Shown here: piece after piece, positions 1 through 7,647 of the stretch
Layout of the letters: every line of letters begins with the position of its first letter
Numbering within the stretch: the first letter of the stretch is position 1
Assembly: GCA_021793645.1 (NCBI GenBank)
Contig: JAJYSJ010000006.1
Coordinates: 65,867 to 129,866, forward strand
Origin: Bacillota bacterium
GTDB lineage: Bacteria; Bacillota; Sulfobacillia; JAJZYS01; JAJYTV01
Length of the DNA stretch: 64,000 nt
Reading direction: 5' to 3'
Position numbers and translations under genes: made by a program
The notes under the pieces: model-generated
Told to the model about the DNA's origin: nothing
Database searches by the model: none
Seen by the model: only the letters and a program-made list of their open reading frames with translations

Positions 1-271
<271 letters not shown>

Positions 272-344
272 TTACTTCGTGTATCCTGCATGGTGCAAAG
301 ATTATGGCGGAAGAGTAATGACTTTCCTGTTCCCGCCCTTTGCC

Positions 345-566
345 TTACAAGGACCGCTCAAGAAATTTGCGTCGCGTCGCCTCACCACCACGAATATGGC
401 GCTCGGCTTTGTTGTGCTCCAGCACCTGCTTTACCTCCTGTGCGAGCTGCGGGTTGATTCGCGGTAGCCGTTCGGTCACGTCCTTGTGCACAGTGCTCTT
501 CGATACCCCAAAACGGTGGGCGGTATCGCGCACAGTCTCCTTGGTCGCCAGTATGTAGTCGGCGAC
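345..566 (-). CDS. spoIIID: SpoIIID, 3' part of a gene split by a recombinase element
   Basis: This is the C-terminal 73 codons of the mother-cell transcription factor SpoIIID. It has the helix-turn-helix FGVSKSTVHKDVTERLP and the family tail AERHIRGGEAT. The reading frame has no start codon of its own: upstream it runs out of frame into the 3' end of the serine recombinase, whose stop is at 580. The missing first 11 codons lie 2 kb away at 2643-2674. Joined at the shared GGA, the two parts give an 84-residue protein beginning MKDHIWKRALEVADYI, close to the usual length (93 in B. subtilis). As the DNA stands, no intact SpoIIID can be made. SpoIIID normally acts in the mother cell after sigma-E. 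Confidence 0.93.
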   Translation of the reverse strand, partial: VADYILATKETVRDTAHRFGVSKSTVHKDVTERLPRINPQLAQEVKQVLEHNKAERHIRGGEATRRKFLERSL

Positions 567-579
567 TTCCGCCGCATGG

Positions 580-1917
580 TCACTGGGCGGACAAGGGGCG
601 CAATGAGATCTCCGCCGCCTCAGGCCCGACCACAACGCGTACGCCCGCGGCCTGCAGGATGCGCCGGCGCAGGTCCGGCGACCCAGCAGCGAGCAACCGC
701 AGCAGGCGGTCCGAGGGTACCCCGCGCACGGCTTGGCGGACCGCGAGCTGCAGTGCGTGCTCGCGGGCGGCGAGCGCGTCGAGCGAGCCGGCGAGGTCCT
801 GCGCGCGCAGCCGACCGGCGGCTGCGGTCTGCATGAGGCGCTTGCGCTGCGTCTCGAGCCTACGAAGTTCACGTGCCTCCCGGCGCGGCGTGTCCGCGAC
901 TGCGGGCTGTTTGGCAAGGACGCGGGCGGCAGCCTGCAGTTCGCTTGCCACCTTCGCCCACACCGCCGCCTCCAGCTCCTCTGCCGGATAATACGGCGCA
1001 CTGCAGCGCGGGGTCTTGCGTTTGCCGGTGCAGGCGTAGTAGCGGCGGCTGCCGCCACTCCCTGTAATGCGGCTGCCGCATGCGGCGCAGTACGCGATCC
1101 CTGTAAGCAGGTAGACACGCCCGTGTCCCTTCGGCTTTCGGCGGCGCCGCGACAGAGCCGCTTGGGCAGCGTCGAAGGTGTCCTGATCAATGATCCTTGG
1201 AACGGCGACGCGCCCCAGCCCATGCAGCTGCGGCATCTCGCCAAGATAGCTCGGGTTCCTCAGTACCCCGTGGACTGCCGACTGGCGCAAAGGGCCCCCG
1301 TTCTTGCCTCGCAGCCCTGTCGCGCTTAGGTTCTCGGCGATCGCTTGCGTGCTGAGGTGCGGTGCGAGGGAAAAGATCGCGCGGACAACTGCGGCTTCGG
1401 CTGGATCCTCGAGGAATCGATGGCGTGTCCGGTCGTAGGTGTAGCCGAAGATGCGGGTGCCCGTCACAACGCGACCTTCACTCAGGCGCTGCCGTTTGCC
1501 TTGCAGCGTGCGCTCCCTGATCTTGTGGGCTTCGAATTCGGCGATCGCGCCACGGATGGCATACAGCAGGCGGCCGTCTGGGGTGCGTGCACGCTCGAAC
1601 TGGACGAAATGCAGGTCCACCCCTCGCGACTCCAGGCGATCGGTGAGGATGAGCTGATGCGCAAGGTTGCGCGCCAGCCGATCCGGATCAAGGCAGATGA
1701 CCGCGTCAAGCTCGCCCTCAGCGCTCGCCTTGAGAAGGGCTTGGAGGCCGGGGCGATCCAGGCTGGTTCCCGAGATGCCGGCATCCTCGAATGCGCGCAC
1801 CTCGGTCGCACCAATCTGCAAGGCCCGCTCGCGACAGATGCGCGCTTGTGCCTCAAGCGACGTACCGTGCTGCGCCTGGTCCTCCGTCGACACGCGGGCG
1901 TAGGTTGCGACGCGCAC
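580..1917 (-). CDS. Large serine recombinase (SpoIVCA-type)
   Basis: This is a site-specific DNA recombinase of 445 residues. The N-terminal resolvase domain (about 3-145) has the nucleophile Ser10 in YARVSTEDQ and the family motif LDPDRLARN. A recombinase domain follows (about 155-260), then a zinc ribbon with Cys277, Cys280, Cys296 and Cys305, and a C-terminal charged coiled coil (about 345-400). I chose the GTG at 1917 because the catalytic core starts there and the stop of a small upstream ORF precedes it by one base (TAGAGTG), suggesting translational coupling. The open frame extends further upstream but without family sequence. It presumably integrates and excises the element it sits in. 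No directionality factor is recognisable, unless the small ORF is one. Confidence 0.93.
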   Translation of the reverse strand: MRVATYARVSTEDQAQHGTSLEAQARICRERALQIGATEVRAFEDAGISGTSLDRPGLQALLKASAEGELDAVICLDPDRLARNLAHQLILTDRLESRGVDLHFVQFERARTPDGRLLYAIRGAIAEFEAHKIRERTLQGKRQRLSEGRVVTGTRIFGYTYDRTRHRFLEDPAEAAVVRAIFSLAPHLSTQAIAENLSATGLRGKNGGPLRQSAVHGVLRNPSYLGEMPQLHGLGRVAVPRIIDQDTFDAAQAALSRRRRKPKGHGRVYLLTGIAYCAACGSRITGSGGSRRYYACTGKRKTPRCSAPYYPAEELEAAVWAKVASELQAAARVLAKQPAVADTPRREARELRRLETQRKRLMQTAAAGRLRAQDLAGSLDALAAREHALQLAVRQAVRGVPSDRLLRLLAAGSPDLRRRILQAAGVRVVVGPEAAEISLRPLSAQ

Positions 1918-1918
1918 T

Positions 1919-2011
1919 CTAGCAGGACTCCGGCAGGAGGCGGAGCAGGTCGGAAAGCGCGCACAAGGCGGCTTCCAGGTCGTCGTCCGAGGCGGACCAG
2001 CGGATATCCAT
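1919..2011 (-). CDS. 30-residue ORF coupled to the recombinase
   Basis: A small ORF begins MDIRWSASDDDLEAA and is acidic and leucine-rich, probably one amphipathic helix. A strong Shine-Dalgarno GGGAGGG (2018-2024) lies 6 nt before the ATG. Its TAG stop is one base before the recombinase GTG, so ribosomes could reinitiate on the recombinase. An in-frame ATG at 2017 is less well spaced. I do not recognise the sequence. It could be a leader peptide that sets recombinase expression, or a very small recombination directionality factor. That it is a gene rests on the ribosome site and coupling only. Confidence 0.55.
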   Translation of the reverse strand: MDIRWSASDDDLEAALCALSDLLRLLPESC

Positions 2012-2270
2012 GCGCATCCCTCCCGTGCTTGTCCGCTCGAGTCTATGTCTTCGGATGAGCCTCCTTGCACGTCGCCTGGGGGAACGCGAACGATCAATGA
2101 AGAAGCCGATGAGCAAATTTGCATAGGCCCTTCAGAGCGGCCTATCGGACCGTTGGGCGCTGGCCCATTCGGCACTACCCCAAGGACTTACACGGATTCA
2201 TGATGGATTCAGGCCGCGGACCACCCTGTCCCCACAGCGGATCAGGGTGGCGATTTCAGAGGAGGCGTCC

Positions 2271-2549
2271 ATGCGTTGCTGCCGATCGTCCGTCTTGGCC
2301 GTCGCTGAGTTTCTCTCCTGTCCGACGGCAAGGGCGGACCCGGACAATCGGTGTGCGATCGACGGGACGGCACCGCGCAGCCCAGGCGCAACTGCCGCGG
2401 CATCGGCGCCTCGGGATCAATCAGGTCGTGGCTGCACCGGCGTTTCGGTCTTCAAGGCCAAAGCTCCCCCTGGCCGCCAAGGCCTGCCGAAGAGCAGCCA
2501 CCCACTTCGCGCGGTCGCCGGCCTCGTGCCGGCGCTCCGACGAGCATGA
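2271..2549 (+). CDS. Possible 92-residue ORF of unknown function
   Basis: This plus-strand ORF inside the spoIIID element has a strong Shine-Dalgarno (GAGGAGG, 5 nt before ATG). A terminator-like hairpin with TTTT follows 20 nt after the stop, which together resemble a small transcription unit. The protein begins MRCCRSSVLAVAEFLS and is basic, with no motif I recognise. Overlapping frames are open too, so chance is a real alternative. Confidence 0.25.
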   Translation: MRCCRSSVLAVAEFLSCPTARADPDNRCAIDGTAPRSPGATAAASAPRDQSGRGCTGVSVFKAKAPPGRQGLPKSSHPLRAVAGLVPALRRA

Positions 2550-2569
2550 GCGGGTTCGTCCCGCCAAAC

Positions 2570-2608
2570 GAGCGCCCCTGAGCCCAACGCTCCGGGGCGC
2601 TCGCTTTT
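2570..2608 (+). terminator. Terminator-like hairpin inside the spoIIID element
   Basis: GAGCGCCCC (2570-2578) pairs with GGGGCGCTC (2594-2602) and is followed by GCTTTTGG on the plus strand. It could end a plus-strand transcript of the element. On the minus strand it lies just after the short spoIIID 5' ORF but lacks a T-run there. Confidence 0.45.
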
Positions 2609-2642
2609 GGTCGGTCAGCGTCTGACCACTGTCCGCGCGCTC

Positions 2643-2674
2643 TCCAACGCGCGCTTCCAGATGTGGTCCTTCAC
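2643..2674 (-). CDS. spoIIID: SpoIIID, 5' part of a gene split by a recombinase element
   Basis: GTG at 2674 opens MKDHIWKRALE, matching the N-terminus of SpoIIID proteins (M-x-D-Y-I-x-x-R-x-x-x). A purine-rich ribosome site, GAGGAAGGGG, lies 9-10 nt upstream. In the present DNA the frame runs on for 8 unrelated codons into the element and stops at 2615-2617. The coding sequence that should follow is at 345-566. It lies just downstream of spoIIQ, the normal Firmicutes order. The Leu-Glu codons TTG GAG at the edge and the GCG GAA at the other end share GGA in register, which is where I place the crossover. Confidence 0.88.
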
Positions 2675-2747
2675 CGCACCCGGCCCCTTCCTCGGCAACA
2701 TTCGCGCAATCTCTATGCGAACTGCGATCCTGCCATGCCGAGCCCGG

Positions 2748-3494
2748 TCACGGGGCGATAGCCTGTAGGTACGTCCCAGGGTCGACCGGCTGGTTCCCTT
2801 GGCTCAGTGCAAAGTGCAGGTGGGGCTGCTGGGCGTTGCCGGTTGCAAGTTGGCCGAGCAGGGCACCGGCGGCCACCTGCTGCCCGATCTGCACCTGCGT
2901 GGATTGGAGTCCACCATACGCTGCGACGAGACCTCCGCCGCTTTGCACCAGGATGGTGAGTCCCTGGGTCGGGTCCTGCTCGATGTCCTTGACGACTCCG
3001 CCGAACGCGGAGCGCACCGGAGTTCCAGCCGCTGCAGCAATCTCCCAGGCCGTGTTGTAATACCAGTACCCGCCCACGGGCTGGAACACCCAGCCATAGC
3101 CTTGGGTCACCTTGCCGCTCAAGGGCCATAGGCCGTGCTGCGGTGGTGTGCTGGAGAGAACCGGGGCCGATGGGGCTGGCGCAGGAGCGGCCGCCGCAGG
3201 CGTCGCTGGCGAAGCGGCTGTGTCATGATCCGCATCGCCAGGCGCAACCTCTACCGGTAGGCTTCCCGGCAGTCGCGTATGATGCCCGCCCCATGCGGCT
3301 TGTCCGTTCAAGCTTTGCACGGGTGCACTCGGTGTTGCGCGTCCCTGAGATGCAATCGTCACGATCACGATCAGGACTGCAGCTATGCCTCCGATTGCAA
3401 GCCATGGCTGACGCCGCGCCGCAGCGCCAAGGACGCGAAGGCGTCGGCGCGCCGATTCGTATAGCCTCCACCAGATTGGGTCTTGATTTGGCAT
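2748..3494 (-). CDS. spoIIQ: SpoIIQ-type LytM (M23) membrane protein
   Basis: The protein has 248 residues: one N-terminal membrane helix (about 31-49), a Pro/Ala-rich linker (80-118) and a C-terminal LytM/M23 domain (about 121-246). In the first metal motif, where active M23 enzymes have HxxxD, this one reads NTAWE (Asn147, Glu151). The second motif, HLH at 225-227, is kept. SpoIIQ of B. subtilis is also a degenerate LytM protein, which anchors the forespore side of the engulfment channel with SpoIIIAH. Position between murA and spoIIID supports spoIIQ. Start at 3494: a ribosome site GAGGAAGGGG is upstream, and the longer frame adds only unlikely sequence. Confidence 0.82.
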   Translation of the reverse strand: MPNQDPIWWRLYESARRRLRVLGAAARRQPWLAIGGIAAVLIVIVTIASQGRATPSAPVQSLNGQAAWGGHHTRLPGSLPVEVAPGDADHDTAASPATPAAAAPAPAPSAPVLSSTPPQHGLWPLSGKVTQGYGWVFQPVGGYWYYNTAWEIAAAAGTPVRSAFGGVVKDIEQDPTQGLTILVQSGGGLVAAYGGLQSTQVQIGQQVAAGALLGQLATGNAQQPHLHFALSQGNQPVDPGTYLQAIAP

Positions 3495-4004
3495 GGCGAC
3501 GTGGACCCCTTCCTCACTTCGGTTTGCGCTAGTTTGCGCCGTGAAAGGGGCTGTCAGACGGTCATTTTGGGCCGAGGCGCCAAATCCGGCCCAAGACGCC
3601 GTTGTAGAGTTGCCCTGCAAAGCCCAGCCTGGAAACGTACCAAAGCTCTGAAGGAATGATCGCTCGCAGCGCAGTACGGCCTGCCGTTTACCGTTGGACG
3701 GCGTGAACGGTAGGCGGAAACCGATGCGGGCAACGTCCTGCCGACGTTGGTGGGAGAGTTTCGGCTGCCCATCTGCGTGCGCGGCATCGTCTCCGCCATG
3801 GGCTCTTTTGCGCCTAAGTGCGATGCGCCATTTTTAAGCCCGCTCTTCTGCCTGGCTGCCGTTTCCAGGGCCGTGGCGCAGCCCGTCGGCGAGCGGCAGA
3901 TCTCCCTCGGTCCATTTGCGGCTTGACGCGGTGCTGTATTGTTCGCGAATCTACATAAGAGCAATCATCCGTTTCCGTTTCCTCTGTGATAGGGGGTGCA
4001 GGCA
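3495..4004. other. 510-nt divergent intergenic region (spoIIQ / P5CDH-like)
   Basis: No gene is supported here; the 136-codon minus-strand frame has no family sequence or ribosome site. Inverted repeats TTGGGCC/GGCCCAA (about 3568-3595) and TACCGTT/AACGGTA (3689-3695, 3706-3712) may be operators or a terminator. A TTGACG at about 3924 could be a -35 box for the plus-strand dehydrogenase, but its -10 is poor. Confidence 0.5.
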
Positions 4005-5555
4005 GTGCCACGTCTATATCGGGACCTCGTTACGCTGGACTTTGCAAATACGCAGGAGCAGGCGCGCATGCGCGCGTCCGTGAATGCAGTGCGGGCCCAG
4101 CTAGGCAAGCGCTATCCGCTGCGAGTCGACGGTGTTCCTCTGCCCGCGGGCGCGGTTTTCCAGTCCACCGATCCCTCCGATCCAAATGTCGTAATCGGCG
4201 AAGTTGCCTCCGGGTCGGCTGCAGACGCGGAGGCTGCCGTCTCTGGTGCTGCACGCGCGGCGAAGAGCTGGGGAGCGGTGGCGCCCGAGGAACGAGCGGC
4301 ATTGCTTTTGCGCGTGTGCGAATCCATCCTGCGCAGGCGTCGTGAACTGGTGGCCTGGATGGCTTTCGACGCCGGCAAGAACTTTTCGGAAGCCGATGCA
4401 GAACTGATCGAGAGCGTGCAGCACATCGCCTGGATCGCAGAACGCCTGATGGCCGCTCGTCCCGTGCGGTGGGCGTCTGTCGAAAGCGATGTGGTTGTGG
4501 AGGCTGCCGACAGCGCCGTAGGCGCGGGCGTCATCCTGACCCCGTTCAGCTTCCCTGCGGCGCTCCCGCTCGGCATCGCGGCTGCCGCGATCGCCATGGG
4601 GAACACCGTTGTCGTCAAGCCCTCCAAGGTTGCACCGGTCGCCGCGCACCAGGCTCTTCTGGCCTTCGAGGAGGCGGGGCTCCCGCCGGGCGTGCTGAAC
4701 GTCGTTACGGGCGAAGACCCGACTCTACGGGAGGCCCTCGTGCGCCATCCGTCGGTGCGCTTCGCCTCCTTCGTCGGTTCGAGGGTCGGCGGCGCCGCGG
4801 TGGAGGCGGCAGCCTCCACTTGGACAGCAGGGCAAGAACATCCGCGGCGCTTCATTGCGCGCACCGACGGCAAGGCCGCGACGATCGTCACCACCAGCGC
4901 GGATCTGCCCTGGGCGGTACACGAGGTGGTGCGCTCCGCCTTCAGCTACCAGGGCCAGAAGTGCACTTCGACTGCCCACCTGATCCTGCTCTCGGCAGTG
5001 CACGACGAATTCTTGGACCGACTGCTGCAGGCGATCGACGAGTACGCCGCAGACCGCGGGCCGGCGTGGGAAAACCACCGCTACGGTCCGCTTGTGAGTG
5101 CGGCGGCGCTGCAGCGTGTGCGCGGCTATGCATCGCAGGCTGCGCGTGACGCAGCCGTCCTGAGGCCCGGCGACGAGGCTGGCCCGGGGCACTTCATCGG
5201 TCCGGTGGTGGTCGACGACGTACCCACGGACAGCCGCATCGGTAGTGAAGAGATCTTTGGGCCCTTCCTCAGCGTGATGCGGGCCGGGACGCTTGCACGC
5301 GCCGTTGAACTCGCCAGCGGCACGGGAACTGCTCCGGCCGCCGCCGCCTTCACCCGTGACGCCCGCGACGCCCAGTTCATCCGTGAGCACCTGCTCGCGC
5401 GCACCCTCTACCTCAACGGGGCCTCCACGGGACCGCTCGCAGGCGTGCGGTCGCCGTCTGGAGAGGAAGGCAACCCGCGTGAACCGGACGACCCCGCAGC
5501 GTACTACGAAACGCGAACGATCGTGGAACGCTACGCCATTCCGAACCTCGAGTAG
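4005..5555 (+). CDS. Aldehyde dehydrogenase family, P5C dehydrogenase-like with altered active site
   Basis: At 516 residues this is the length and domain order of 1-pyrroline-5-carboxylate dehydrogenase, which oxidises glutamate semialdehyde to glutamate with NAD. The Rossmann segment GNTVVVKPSKVAPV, the EAGLPPGVLN loop and the thiol Cys320 in YQGQKCTS are present. Two family residues are changed: the general-base Glu of AEMGGK is Arg286 (ARTDGK), and the oxyanion Asn of WNFP is Ser182 (FSFP). Activity may therefore be altered or lost. GTG 4005 is preferred because AGGGGG lies 8 nt upstream; GTG 3996 is too close to it. The gene is on the strand opposite to its neighbours, at the place where spoIID lies in Bacillus. 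A proline dehydrogenase is encoded 51 kb away. Confidence 0.75.
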   Translation: MPRLYRDLVTLDFANTQEQARMRASVNAVRAQLGKRYPLRVDGVPLPAGAVFQSTDPSDPNVVIGEVASGSAADAEAAVSGAARAAKSWGAVAPEERAALLLRVCESILRRRRELVAWMAFDAGKNFSEADAELIESVQHIAWIAERLMAARPVRWASVESDVVVEAADSAVGAGVILTPFSFPAALPLGIAAAAIAMGNTVVVKPSKVAPVAAHQALLAFEEAGLPPGVLNVVTGEDPTLREALVRHPSVRFASFVGSRVGGAAVEAAASTWTAGQEHPRRFIARTDGKAATIVTTSADLPWAVHEVVRSAFSYQGQKCTSTAHLILLSAVHDEFLDRLLQAIDEYAADRGPAWENHRYGPLVSAAALQRVRGYASQAARDAAVLRPGDEAGPGHFIGPVVVDDVPTDSRIGSEEIFGPFLSVMRAGTLARAVELASGTGTAPAAAAFTRDARDAQFIREHLLARTLYLNGASTGPLAGVRSPSGEEGNPREPDDPAAYYETRTIVERYAIPNLE

Positions 5556-5567
5556 CGGCACATACGA

Positions 5568-5600
5568 AGCGGGAGGGGCCCATGATGGCTCCCTCCCGCT
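5568..5600. terminator. Shared terminator between the P5CDH-like gene and murA
   Basis: AGCGGGAGGG (5568-5577) pairs with CCCTCCCGCT (5591-5600), extended by GCC/GGC. ATTT follows on the plus strand. It sits between the convergent 3' ends at 5555 and 5613. Confidence 0.65.
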
Positions 5601-5612
5601 CCATTTGATCGG

Positions 5613-6944
5613 CTAGACGACCTCTGAGCACGAGGCGCGCCGCTCGATATCCGCTCCAAGCGCCGCAAACTTCTCCTCAAGACCTGCGTAGCCGCGATCC
5701 AGGTGGTACGCGTCGGCAACTGTCGACTTGCCTTCCGCTGCCAGGGCTGCGATTACCAGTGCAGCAGCCGCTCGCAGATCGCTCGCGTGCAGGTTTGCCC
5801 CGGTGAGGTACGAGACCCCCGTGACCATTGCGGTGCGCCCCTCGATCTTGATGTCGGCCCCCATGCGCCGCAGCTCCGACACGTGCATGAAGCGGTTTTC
5901 AAAAACGGTCTCGGTGATGACGGATGTCCCGGCCGCAATCGATAACGCCGCCATCAGGGGGGCTTGGAGGTCCGTAGGAAAGCCGGGGTGCGGCATCGTC
6001 TTGACGTCAATTGGCTTCAGGCGACCCTTCTGGCGCATTCGCACCGTGTCGCCCGCGACGTCAATCACGCTGCCCGCCTCACGCAGCTTCGCCAGGAGCG
6101 GCTTGAGGTGCTCCGGCAGCACCGGTCCTACCGTTACATCCCCGCCGGTGGCTGCGGTCGCAACGAGGTAGGTACCGGCTTCAATCCGGTCGCTGATTAC
6201 TTGGTAGTCGGCACCATGCAGGCGACGCACGCCGTGGATCCGCAATTCGGCCGTGCCGGCGCCGCGCACTTCTCCTCCCATGCTGCACAGGAAGTTGGCA
6301 AGGTCGACCACTTCAGGCTCCTGGGCGGCGTTCTCGATGGTCGTCCATCCGTCCGCCATCGCTGCTGCCATCAGTAGGTTCTCTGTCGCCCCCACGCTGG
6401 GGAAGTCAAGATAGATAGTCGCTCCACGCAGCCGCGGTGCCCTGAACTCGATGTACCCGCTGCCGGCTTGAACATCTGCCCCAAGTGCGACGAGCCCTTT
6501 GAGATGCAGGTCGATCGGGCGCGAACCGATTGCGCAGCCGCCCGGCAGCGGCACGCGCGCAGCGCCGAAGCGTGCGAGAAGGGGACCCGCAATGAGGAAG
6601 GACGCACGCATCCGGCGCACGAGATGCTCCGGCGCAGCGAACGGATCAATGTCGATTGCCTGCACCATGAGGTCGCGGCCTTCCCGCACGACGTCGGTAC
6701 CCAGCGCCCGCTGGACCCGGCAAAGTGTGTCGACGTCGTGCAACCAAGGCACACCCGGCAAGCGCACGGTATCTGCGGTGAGCAGAGTTGCGGCTAGGAT
6801 CGGCAGGACTGCGTTCTTCGAGGCTTCGATGCGAACCTCGCCGCGTAGCGGCTGGCCGCCTTGGATATATAGGTCCGGTTCAGCGATGACCCCGACTGGC
6901 TCCTGTTCGTCACGATCCAAGATTGTTTCAGTTCCCTTCGGCAC
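5613..6944 (-). CDS. murA: UDP-N-acetylglucosamine 1-carboxyvinyltransferase (MurA)
   Basis: MurA transfers enolpyruvate from PEP to UDP-GlcNAc, the first committed step of peptidoglycan synthesis in the cytoplasm. The protein has 443 residues. The catalytic and fosfomycin-binding Cys137 is in LPGGCAIGSRPIDLH, Lys43 is in EASKNAVLPIL, and the family motif MPHPGFPTD is present. The GTG start at 6944 adds about 24 residues before the usual N-terminus and has no clear Shine-Dalgarno; a shorter start cannot be excluded. It follows ywmB on the same strand by 22 nt, as in Bacillus, and a shared terminator lies downstream. Confidence 0.95.
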   Translation of the reverse strand: MPKGTETILDRDEQEPVGVIAEPDLYIQGGQPLRGEVRIEASKNAVLPILAATLLTADTVRLPGVPWLHDVDTLCRVQRALGTDVVREGRDLMVQAIDIDPFAAPEHLVRRMRASFLIAGPLLARFGAARVPLPGGCAIGSRPIDLHLKGLVALGADVQAGSGYIEFRAPRLRGATIYLDFPSVGATENLLMAAAMADGWTTIENAAQEPEVVDLANFLCSMGGEVRGAGTAELRIHGVRRLHGADYQVISDRIEAGTYLVATAATGGDVTVGPVLPEHLKPLLAKLREAGSVIDVAGDTVRMRQKGRLKPIDVKTMPHPGFPTDLQAPLMAALSIAAGTSVITETVFENRFMHVSELRRMGADIKIEGRTAMVTGVSYLTGANLHASDLRAAAALVIAALAAEGKSTVADAYHLDRGYAGLEEKFAALGADIERRASCSEVV

Positions 6945-6966
6945 AAGAGTTGCGGTGGGCTATGCC

Positions 6967-7647
6967 CTATCGACTGGGGCGCAAGGTCGGCGCCCCGATG
7001 AGCACATTGGCGGTTGGTGCCCTATCGTACGATATCCGCAGCGCAAGGTTCATGGATCGGCCCCCGACCGTAACCTGCGGTGCGCCCCCCGGCAGTTCAG
7101 CCAGTGCGAATGCACCGGTTGGACCAGCCAGGACGCCCAAGGGCTTCGCCCCAACCAAACGAATCGCCTGCCTTATCTGCGCTGCATCAGGACGAACCCC
7201 GAGCCGCGCAGTTAGGACGACGGACGCCTCGTCTGTGCCGCAGGGCGTTCCCCATAACTCTTCGAGGGCACTGGCAATTTTTGCGGGTGGTACGTCTTCG
7301 CTGCGACTGCAGCTGAGGAAGACCCGGCCGTGGGGCAGCGGCAAGGCCGAGATCCGCGCGGTCAAACCGCCGCGCACACCGCGCAGGACAGTGCCGCTGC
7401 CAAGAGCCGACTCCTGCCACCGCGCACTGGGCAGCAGTGCGTGCTCCAACGACTGCACGGGCGGCGCGATGGTGACAATCTCGGTTGCATAAACTTCCAC
7501 CGAAGCGGATGTCGGGGTTGCGCCAAGGGCGCGTGCGAGGGGCACGAGCGCGGCCGAGCTGTCGGTTTGGGCTGGTACCGACTGTGGTGCGGCGACCGTG
7601 CCAGAAAAGAGCAGGGCGCTGGAGAATAGAAGAGGCAAGGCTCGCAT
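6967..7647 (-). CDS. ywmB: YwmB-like secreted protein
   Basis: The 226-residue protein has an N-terminal signal peptide (MRALPLLFSSALLFSGTVAA, then PQSVPAQ). The rest is a mixed alpha/beta protein without catalytic motifs I recognise. Position between atpC and murA and the overall length fit YwmB, a family of unknown function in endospore formers. I chose ATG 7647 because GGGGGGA lies 6 nt upstream and a signal peptide begins there; the open frame upstream is atpC read in another frame. The ribosome site and start codon lie inside a large hairpin (7634-7676). Confidence 0.65.
   Translation of the reverse strand: MRALPLLFSSALLFSGTVAAPQSVPAQTDSSAALVPLARALGATPTSASVEVYATEIVTIAPPVQSLEHALLPSARWQESALGSGTVLRGVRGGLTARISALPLPHGRVFLSCSRSEDVPPAKIASALEELWGTPCGTDEASVVLTARLGVRPDAAQIRQAIRLVGAKPLGVLAGPTGAFALAELPGGAPQVTVGGRSMNLALRISYDRAPTANVLIGAPTLRPSR

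Larger units (their letters stand above)
2025..2614. other. Non-coding or undetermined part of the spoIIID element
   Basis: No convincing gene is seen here. All frames are fairly open, as expected at high G+C. The only candidate with a good ribosome site is a plus-strand ORF at 2271-2549 (92 codons, GAGGAGG 5 nt before the ATG), which has no recognisable family sequence. A perfect inverted repeat CCACCCTG/CAGGGTGG lies at 2221-2250. The stretch may hold the recombinase promoter, but I cannot point to a consensus. Confidence 0.5.
568..2642 (-). mobile_element. Skin-like intervening element inside spoIIID (2,075 bp)
   Basis: The element is bounded by the forward trinucleotide TCC at 568-570 and again at 2643-2645, which is GGA on the coding strand of spoIIID. 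It carries a large serine recombinase ending 10 bp from one boundary, a 30-codon coupled ORF, and about 590 bp with no clear gene. Large serine recombinases use short identical crossover cores without long terminal repeats, so the 3-bp identity is expected. Excision would rebuild spoIIID in frame. The design matches the sigK skin element of B. subtilis, which is excised in the mother cell, but this one is far smaller. Boundaries are inferred from the spoIIID reading frame. Confidence 0.85.

Noticed and set aside
345-1244. A 299-codon minus-strand frame ending in SpoIIID sequence
   Set aside because: Only the last 73 codons have SpoIIID sequence; the rest is the recombinase gene read in another frame. 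It is not a fusion protein.
2548-2566. T-arm-like GCGGGTTCGTCCCGC, possible tRNA remnant at the element end
   Set aside because: No acceptor, D or anticodon arms can be drawn around it, and the loop does not fit a tRNA T-loop well.
2119-2625. A 168-codon plus-strand ORF in the spoIIID element
   Set aside because: No ribosome site and no family sequence; all frames there are open because of high G+C.
2615-2645. Long terminal repeats at the spoIIID element ends
   Set aside because: Only GGA (with a nearby GCG) is shared in register. Similar words such as GTCCGC and TGACCA occur at both ends but in different order, so I claim no extended repeat.
3554-3964. A 136-codon minus-strand ORF between spoIIQ and the dehydrogenase
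   Set aside because: No ribosome site, no motif, composition like shadow frames.
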